32,723 nt of DNA from Actinomycetales bacterium Ga0077552. Lineage in GTDB: Bacteria; Actinomycetota; Actinomycetes; Actinomycetales; Microbacteriaceae. Location: positions 1-32,723 of the forward strand of contig LNFD01000186.1 in assembly GCA_001464255.1 (NCBI GenBank), read 5' to 3'. The translations under genes and the position numbers were made by a program. Positions 26,643 through 32,723 of the stretch are shown here, in pieces (the first letter of the stretch is position 1; every line of letters begins with the position of its first letter). The notes under the pieces are model-generated. The model was not told where the DNA came from. It did no database searches and worked only from the letters and a program-made list of their open reading frames with translations.

Positions 26643-27407
26643 ATGAGTTCTGTGCCCGACGGCACCTCGGCGCTCCTGCGCCTGGGGTACCGGATCATGA
26701 TGCTGGCCGGTCGCCTGAACTGGGCCGAGCCAGAACTGCAGGGTCTGCGCCGGTTGGTGAAGCCCGGCGACGCGGTGGTCGACATCGGGGCCGCGCACGG
26801 GATGTACGCGGTCACACTCGCGCGTCTCGTCGGTGCGACGGGCACGGTGGACGCCTTCGAGCCCCACCCTCGTCAGCAACGCACCCTGCGAGGGTGGCGC
26901 CGACTGCTCTCGGCGCCGCAGATCACCGTGCACGAGGGGGCGGCGGGGCGCGAGCGCGGCACCCTGACGATGCGCCTGCCGATCGTGGTCGGGTTGCCGA
27001 TCTACGGCCGCGCCCACCTCACCGAGGGCGCGGCGCCGCAGAAGCAGGGCGAGCGGGTGCGCCACTGGTCGACGCCGATCACCGCGATCGACGACTGGGC
27101 CGATGAGTCCCGCATTGGTCGGGTGAGCTTCATCAAGGCCGACGTCGAGGGATTCGAACCCCAGGTGCTCGAGGGCGCGGCGCGCACGATCAGTCGCGAT
27201 CTCCCGAGCCTGCTGCTCGAGATCGAAGATCGCCACCTCGCGCGCTACGGCAATGACGCCGCCGGTGTCGTCGCCGAGATCGCGCGGCGCTGGCCCGACT
27301 ACGGCATGTACACCTGGCGCGGCGGTGCCTGGGAGCGCGCAGAGGCCGTCTCTCTCGGCACGCGCAACTACCTCTTCGCGACCGACGCTGCTCTCACGCG
27401 AGCCTGA
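26643..27407 (+). CDS. FkbM-family SAM-dependent methyltransferase
   Basis: VKPGDAVVDIGAAHGMYAVTLARLVGATGTVDAFEPHPRQ; FIKADVEGFEPQVLEGAARTI. Confidence 0.9.
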   Translation: MSSVPDGTSALLRLGYRIMMLAGRLNWAEPELQGLRRLVKPGDAVVDIGAAHGMYAVTLARLVGATGTVDAFEPHPRQQRTLRGWRRLLSAPQITVHEGAAGRERGTLTMRLPIVVGLPIYGRAHLTEGAAPQKQGERVRHWSTPITAIDDWADESRIGRVSFIKADVEGFEPQVLEGAARTISRDLPSLLLEIEDRHLARYGNDAAGVVAEIARRWPDYGMYTWRGGAWERAEAVSLGTRNYLFATDAALTRA

Positions 27408-27409
27408 AG

Positions 27410-27426
27410 CCGGGGCTCAGCCCCGG
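27410..27426. terminator. Bidirectional terminator-like hairpin overlapping the RDD stop codon
   Basis: CCGGGGC-TCA-GCCCCGG: 7-bp perfect stem; the loop is the complement of the RDD TGA stop. Confidence 0.55.
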
Positions 27427-28259
27427 TCGGGGAACCCGTGCGGCAGCGCGGCCAGCGTGGGCCGCAGCTCGTCGAGCCGCGCGCGCTCGAGCTGCAGCGC
27501 GGTCGCCTCGCGGCCCCGGCGCAGCGCCGCGACGGCGGCGAGGAAGAGCTCGGGGTCGCCGCCGGGCACGGGTGACACGAACAGCGCCGCCTCGGTCGCA
27601 AGGTCGCGCGCGATGCGCTCCCGCGTCGCGGGCAGGTGCCCGGCGGCCTGCCGCAGGAACTGCGCGATGCGGCGCGCGAGCGGGTCGGGCAGGCGGGCGA
27701 CGTCGGCGGTGGATGCCCATTCCGTCAGCTCCACGGGAACCCCGTAGACGGGCGCGCTCACCGCGCCCACCCGCTCGTACTGGCTGTAGGTGCCCGCGAG
27801 CAGATCGCCGAGCCGCTTGGCGCGGGTGTTGAGCATGGCGACGACGACCGCGAGCCCGCCGAAGGTGAAGACGATCTCGAACACGCCCACGAAGGCGCGG
27901 ATGACCGCGTGCCGGAAGTCGATCGCGCCGCCGTCGTCGCGCACGATACGGTCGCCGAGCGCGAGCCGCCCGAGCGACTTGCCCTGCGCGACCGTCTCGA
28001 CGCCCGCGGGCAGCAGCACGAGGCCCAGCACGATGCAGCCGATCGTGATGGCCGTCGTGAGCTCGTCGGGTACCCCGACGGCGGCGGCGGCTGAGAGCGA
28101 GAGCCACACGAGCAGCCCCGTGGCGATGCTGTAGACGAGGTAGTCGATGATTCCGCCGGCCATGCGCAGCACGACGCTCGTCGCGCGCAGCTCGAGGGCG
28201 ACGGCCTCACCCGTCAGCAGCTCGGGCTGGTCGTCGAACGACGGGTCGGTCGAACTCAT
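27417..28259 (-). CDS. RDD-family membrane protein
   Basis: RMAGGIIDYLVYSIATGLLVW; QGKSLGRLALGDRIVRDDGGAIDFRHAVIRAFVG RDD signature. Confidence 0.9.
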   Translation of the reverse strand: MSSTDPSFDDQPELLTGEAVALELRATSVVLRMAGGIIDYLVYSIATGLLVWLSLSAAAAVGVPDELTTAITIGCIVLGLVLLPAGVETVAQGKSLGRLALGDRIVRDDGGAIDFRHAVIRAFVGVFEIVFTFGGLAVVVAMLNTRAKRLGDLLAGTYSQYERVGAVSAPVYGVPVELTEWASTADVARLPDPLARRIAQFLRQAAGHLPATRERIARDLATEAALFVSPVPGGDPELFLAAVAALRRGREATALQLERARLDELRPTLAALPHGFPDRG

Positions 28260-28298
28260 GCGACATCTCCTGGGCTCACCATGCGATCATCTCAACAG

Positions 28299-29294
28299 AT
28301 GGATCTCGACGCCTACTCAACAGCCCACGCCGCCGAATGGGACCGGCTGCGCGACCTGTCGCGCCGTCGCCGGTTCGCGGGCCGCGACGCCGACGAGCTC
28401 ATCGAGCACTACCAGGCCGGCGCCACGCAGCTCTCGGCCATCACGACGAGCGCGGGCCAGGTGTCGCAGGCGGCCGCACTGAGCGTGCTGCTGTCGCGCG
28501 CCCGGCTGCGCTTCACGGGCGCGACGGCCGAGCCGCTCGCCCAGCTGGCCCGCTTCGCGACGCGCGAGGTGCCGGCGGCGCTGTACCGCATCCGGTACCT
28601 GACGCTCGTCGTCGCCGCGGTGTTCGTGATCGTCGCGAGCCTCTACGCGGTCTGGGTCGCCACGACGCCGGGCGTGCTCGCAGCGCTGGGGCCGTACGAC
28701 GACCTGCGGCGCTACGCCGAGGAGGACTTCGTCGGCTACTACAGCGCCTCGAGCGAGGCCGTCTTCGGCCTGCAGGTGTTCAGCAACAACGCGTGGATCG
28801 CCGCGCAGTCGGTCGCCTTCGGCATCACGGGCATCTACGTGCCGTTCGTGGTGCTGCAGAACGCGCAGGGCATCGGCATCAGCGCGGGCATCATGGCCGA
28901 GTTCGGGCGGCTCGACGTGTTCTTCCTGAGCATCCTGCCCCACGGCCAGCTCGAGATCTACGCGATCTTCGTCGCCGCTGCGGGCGGCCTCATGATCTTC
29001 TGGGCCTGGGTCGCGCCGGGCCCGCGCACGCGCCTGCAGGCGCTCGCCGAGGACGGCCGCGCGCTGTTCTCGATCATCGGCGGTCTCGTCGCTGCGCTGC
29101 TCGTGAGCGGCATCATCGAGGGCTACGTGACGCGGCAGGAGTGGCCCGATGTCGTGCGCATCGGCATCGGTACGGTCGCGCTCGTCGCCTTCCTGCTGTA
29201 CCAGTGGATGCTCGGGGGCCGGGCCTTCCGCGACGGCGAGACGGGCGACCTCGACCCGTTCAGCCGCGGCGCGCGCGTCGTCGTCGGCGACTGA
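28299..29294 (+). CDS. Stage II sporulation protein M (SpoIIM)-family membrane protein
   Basis: FSNNAWIAAQSVAFGITGIYVPFVVLQNAQGIGISAGIMAEFGRLDVFFLSILPHGQLEIYAIFVAAAGGL; start taken at MDLDAYSTAHAAEWDRL. Confidence 0.92.
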   Translation: MDLDAYSTAHAAEWDRLRDLSRRRRFAGRDADELIEHYQAGATQLSAITTSAGQVSQAAALSVLLSRARLRFTGATAEPLAQLARFATREVPAALYRIRYLTLVVAAVFVIVASLYAVWVATTPGVLAALGPYDDLRRYAEEDFVGYYSASSEAVFGLQVFSNNAWIAAQSVAFGITGIYVPFVVLQNAQGIGISAGIMAEFGRLDVFFLSILPHGQLEIYAIFVAAAGGLMIFWAWVAPGPRTRLQALAEDGRALFSIIGGLVAALLVSGIIEGYVTRQEWPDVVRIGIGTVALVAFLLYQWMLGGRAFRDGETGDLDPFSRGARVVVGD

Positions 29295-29303
29295 CCCGCG
29301 GGC

Positions 29304-30641
29304 CTACAGCCGCCCGGCCGCCTTGTACGCGAGGTACCGGTCGGCGACGGCGGGCGGCAGGTCGAGCGGAGCCGCGCTGACGACGTCGCCTCCGAGCCGG
29401 CGCACGGCGGCGGCGACGCGCTCGGCGTCGAGCAGGGCGCGCTCGGCGGCGGCCGCGCGGTAGACCGCGGCGCGGTCGTCGCGCTCGCCCGCAGCCTCGA
29501 GCAGCGCCGGGTCGGTGACGGCCGCGACGAGCACGAGGTGCCGTGTCGTGAGCTGCGGCAGCATCGCGAGCAGCGAGCGCGTGGCTCCGGGCGATTCGAG
29601 CGGCACGCAGAGGACCACGAGCGAGCGCTGCGTCGTCATCGAGCGCACGAGGCCCGGCACGGCCGTGTAGTCGGTCTCGATGAGCTCGGGATCGATGGGC
29701 GCCATGGTCTCGACGAGCTTCGCGAGCAGGTCGGCCCCGCGTGCGCCCTGCACGCGACCGCGCACCCGGCGGTCGAACACGGCGACGTCGACGCGGTCGC
29801 CCGCGCGATCGGCGAGGGCCGAGAGCAGCAGGGTCGATTCGAAGGCCGTGTCGAGGCGCGTCTCGTCGGCGATGCGCGCGGCGGCCGTGCGCCCCGAGTC
29901 GACGACGACCACGACATGCCGGTCGCGCTCGGGCCGCCACGTGCGCACCATGAGCGTCTGGCCGGGCCGGCCGTCGGGGCCCGGTCCGCCCGAGCGCCTC
30001 GCGGTCGCGCGCCAGTCGATCGAGCGCACGTCGTCGCCGCGCACGTACTCGCGCAGGCTGTCGAACTCGGTGCCCTGGCCGCGCACCATGACGCTCGTGC
30101 GGCCGTCGAGCTCGCGCAGCCGTGCGAGCCGCGAGGGCAGGTGCTTGCGGGCGGCGAACTCGGGCAGCACCGTGATCGTTCCGGGCAGCCGGATGCTCAC
30201 CTGACGCTCGGCGAGCCGCAACGGCCCGCGCGACCGCACCGTCACGAGCGCCGTGCGGCGCTCGCCCCGGCGCCACGGCGTGAGCCGCGTGACGATGGCA
30301 CGACGCTCGCCGGGCGGCACGAGCAAGGGCTGGCGCGAGGGCGCGGCTCCCGCCGAGGGCTCCCACGCGTCGCGGATGGCGCCGCGCAGCGGGCGCCGCG
30401 AGGGGTTGGTAACGAAGAGCGTCGCGGTGGCCGTCTCGGTCAGCCGCACCCGGGCATCCGTCTGCCGCTGCAGGCGCAGTGCGCGCGGCGATGCCGCAAG
30501 CGCCAGGTCGAGGCCCGCGAGCCCCGTGCACAGCACGAGCCAGCCGACGAGCACGAGCGCCGGGCTCGCGACGGGCGCGAGCGCGACGACGGGCACGACG
30601 CCGAGGGCGACGAGCAGCACGAACCAGCCGGTGACCGCCAT
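29304..30641 (-). CDS. DUF58 domain-containing protein
   Basis: VRGQGTEFDSLREYVRGDDVRSIDWRATARR signature; two N-terminal TM segments; adjacent to MoxR. Confidence 0.93.
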   Translation of the reverse strand: MAVTGWFVLLVALGVVPVVALAPVASPALVLVGWLVLCTGLAGLDLALAASPRALRLQRQTDARVRLTETATATLFVTNPSRRPLRGAIRDAWEPSAGAAPSRQPLLVPPGERRAIVTRLTPWRRGERRTALVTVRSRGPLRLAERQVSIRLPGTITVLPEFAARKHLPSRLARLRELDGRTSVMVRGQGTEFDSLREYVRGDDVRSIDWRATARRSGGPGPDGRPGQTLMVRTWRPERDRHVVVVVDSGRTAAARIADETRLDTAFESTLLLSALADRAGDRVDVAVFDRRVRGRVQGARGADLLAKLVETMAPIDPELIETDYTAVPGLVRSMTTQRSLVVLCVPLESPGATRSLLAMLPQLTTRHLVLVAAVTDPALLEAAGERDDRAAVYRAAAAERALLDAERVAAAVRRLGGDVVSAAPLDLPPAVADRYLAYKAAGRL

Positions 30642-30643
30642 CG

Positions 30644-31618
30644 CTACAGCGGCACCTGCACCTGGCTGACGATCGCACGCAGGATGGTGTCGGCCGAGAC
30701 GCCCTCGAGCTCGGCTTCGGGCCGCAGCGCGATACGGTGGCGCCAGACGGGCAGCAGCATCGCCTGCACGTGGTCGGGCGTGATCGCCTCGGCGCCCTGC
30801 AGCCAGGCCCAGGCCTTGGCCGCGGCGAGCAGCGCGGTCGTGCCGCGCGGGCTCACGCCGAGCTTCACCGAGGGGCTCTGCCGCGTCGCGCGCGCGAGGT
30901 CGACGAGGTAGCCCAGCAGCTCGGCCGAGGCGCGCACCTGCCCGACAGCGGCGCGCGCGGCCGTGATCTGCTCGGCCGCCACGACGGCGGTGACGCCGGC
31001 GGCGGCGAGGTCGCGCGGATTGAAGCCGTCGGCGTGCCGCTGCATGACCTCGACCTCGGCGTCGCGCGCCGGCAGGTCGAGCACGAGCTTGAGCAGGAAG
31101 CGGTCGAGCTGCGCCTCGGGCAGCGTGTACGTGCCCTCGTACTCCACGGGGTTCTGGGTCGCCGCGACCATGAACGGGTGCGGCAGGGGGTGGGTCTCGC
31201 CGTCGATCGTGACCTGGCGCTCCTCCATCGCCTCGAGCAACGCCGACTGCGTCTTCGGGGGCGTGCGGTTGATCTCGTCGGCGAGCAGGATGTTCGTGAA
31301 CACCGGCCCGCGGCGGAACTCGAAGTCGCCCGCCTTCGCGTCGTACACGACCGAGCCCGTCACGTCGCCCGGCATGAGGTCGGGCGTGAACTGCACGCGC
31401 GTCGTGCGCAGGTCGAGCGCGGCGCTCAGCGAGCGCACGAGCAGCGTCTTGGCGACGCCGGGCACGCCCTCGAGCAGCACGTGGCCGCCCGTCAGCAGGG
31501 CGACGATGAGGCCGCTCACGGCGGCATCCTGGCCGACGACGGCCTTGCCGACCTCGGTGCGCACGCGCCCGAAGGCGGCGCGGAGGTCGGTGCTGGTCAG
31601 CGGATCTGTGCTGGTCAT
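30644..31618 (-). CDS. MoxR-family AAA+ ATPase
   Basis: GHVLLEGVPGVAKTLLVRSL Walker A; NILLADEINRTPPKTQSALLEAMEERQVTIDG Walker B; start at MTSTDPLTSTDLRAAFG. Confidence 0.96.
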   Translation of the reverse strand: MTSTDPLTSTDLRAAFGRVRTEVGKAVVGQDAAVSGLIVALLTGGHVLLEGVPGVAKTLLVRSLSAALDLRTTRVQFTPDLMPGDVTGSVVYDAKAGDFEFRRGPVFTNILLADEINRTPPKTQSALLEAMEERQVTIDGETHPLPHPFMVAATQNPVEYEGTYTLPEAQLDRFLLKLVLDLPARDAEVEVMQRHADGFNPRDLAAAGVTAVVAAEQITAARAAVGQVRASAELLGYLVDLARATRQSPSVKLGVSPRGTTALLAAAKAWAWLQGAEAITPDHVQAMLLPVWRHRIALRPEAELEGVSADTILRAIVSQVQVPL

Positions 31619-32723
31619 GCGTCCATTCTTCCGGTCGGAGCGGGCGGTGGTGCGGTGGGGGCCAGGTCGTCGAGGCCGACGCGGCGCGCGATGTGCGCCT
31701 CGAGCTCGAGCAGCCGGTCGCTCAGCTCGACGAGCTCGCGGTCGTTCGCGGGCTCGAGATCGATGAGCAGCGTGCGCAGCGCGGCCGGGTCGCGGCCCGT
31801 GATCCCCGCGACGGCGGAGACGATGTCGTCGACCCCGGCGCCGCGCCCGAGGGCGAGCCCGTCGGCGATGCGCCGCAGCGTGCCGACGCGCAGCGCGTCG
31901 AGGGCCCGCAGCCGTGAGCCCTCGCGGGCGTACAGCCGCGCGCGGCCCTCCATGGTCTCGGTCGTCTTGACGACGACGGGCAGGTTCTCGATGACGACGG
32001 GCCCGAAGCGCCGCCCCCGCCAGAACGCCGCGGCGAGCCCGGCGAGCACGGCGAGCCAGGCCACCGGGTTGACCCAGTCGGGCGTGAGCTCGGCCGCGGT
32101 CGGCGCGGTCAGATCGGCCGGCGTCGGCTGGTACCAGACGAGGGTCGGATGCTCGCCGAGCAGCCCGAGCGCGAGCGCGGCATTGCCGGCCCGCGTGATC
32201 TCGCCGTTCTGCAGCACGCTGCCCGCGCCGAGCACGCTCACCTGCCTGCCGTCGACGTCGAGCCGCACGAGGCCCGCGCCCGTCTCGCCCGCGTCGAAGC
32301 ACACCTCGCCGTCGAGCGTGCTGTAGCCGATGCCCGTGGCCCGGATGCTCTCGGCCCGCTGCGCGGCCGGCACCGAGCACCCCGCCTCGAGCTCGATCGC
32401 GTCGCCGCTCTCCGTCAGCGGTGCGGCGGTGAGGGCGTCGATGCGCAGGGCGTCGAGCGCCGGCTGCGAGGGCTCGGCGATCACGAGGTGGTCGGCGACC
32501 CCGAGCAGGCGCGGCCACCGCTCGGCGTCGAGGATCGCGCGGGTGTCGCCCACGAACAGGGTCGTGCCGGACGTCTCGGCCGCGGTGAGCGCGTCGTCGA
32601 GCCGTCCCACGACGACGACCTCGATGCCCGCGTCGCGCAGCACCTCGACGACGGCGCGCGAGCCCGCGGGTGCCGACTCCTCGGCGCCCCAGCGCTCAGC
32701 CTCGCGCGTCGCGCCGTTGAGCG
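31615..32723 (-). CDS. DUF4350 domain-containing protein (5' end outside window)
   Basis: Frame open to the window edge (LNGATREAERWGAEESAPAGSRAVVEVLRDAGIEVVVVGRLDDAL...); TM segment NPVAWLAVLAGLAAAFWRGRRFGPVV; ATGA overlap with MoxR. Confidence 0.85.
   Translation of the reverse strand, partial: LNGATREAERWGAEESAPAGSRAVVEVLRDAGIEVVVVGRLDDALTAAETSGTTLFVGDTRAILDAERWPRLLGVADHLVIAEPSQPALDALRIDALTAAPLTESGDAIELEAGCSVPAAQRAESIRATGIGYSTLDGEVCFDAGETGAGLVRLDVDGRQVSVLGAGSVLQNGEITRAGNAALALGLLGEHPTLVWYQPTPADLTAPTAAELTPDWVNPVAWLAVLAGLAAAFWRGRRFGPVVIENLPVVVKTTETMEGRARLYAREGSRLRALDALRVGTLRRIADGLALGRGAGVDDIVSAVAGITGRDPAALRTLLIDLEPANDRELVELSDRLLELEAHIARRVGLDDLAPTAPPPAPTGRMDA

Noticed and set aside
30737-32326. 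529-aa plus-strand ORF opposite moxR/DUF4350
   Set aside because: Antisense to a gene with Walker A/B motifs; composition biased and no domain.

Overview
High-GC actinobacterial chromosomal window, probably Microbacteriaceae-like judging from protein content and synteny. No rRNA, tRNA, CRISPR array, IS or phage gene was recognised. I support 27 protein-coding genes. (1) Left part, ~0-16 kb: surface-polysaccharide genes. These include a WbpD/WbpE/WbpB-like diacetamido-sugar trio, a 928-aa Zn-ribbon/methyltransferase/GT2 fusion, two tandem O-antigen-ligase/polymerase-like membrane proteins, a lipoprotein, two GalE-type epimerases, ManA, and a secreted S8 protease carrying an FG-GAP repeat domain. 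An acyl-CoA dehydrogenase is embedded among them. (2) ~16.3-23.2 kb: the conserved actinobacterial whiB2-like / membrane GT2 / DUF5719 / DUF3499 / phosphomannomutase neighbourhood. (3) ~23.2-25.1 kb: a TetR regulator divergent from two small membrane-protein genes, with a triple palindromic operator between them. (4) ~25.1-27.4 kb: ahcY plus an FkbM methyltransferase. (5) ~27.4-32.7 kb: the RDD / SpoIIM / DUF58 / MoxR / DUF4350 neighbourhood, whose DUF4350 gene runs off the window edge. The most interesting non-gene signals are: (a) the hexamer GGACGC/GCGTCC is strongly depleted while its C-to-T variant GGATGC/GCATCC is abundant, including at synonymous positions in GC-saturated genes; (b) TAnnnT boxes recur exactly 6 nt upstream of start codons, suggesting leaderless transcripts; (c) the triple CGTACRCTGTACN operator. 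All counts were made by eye, without tools.
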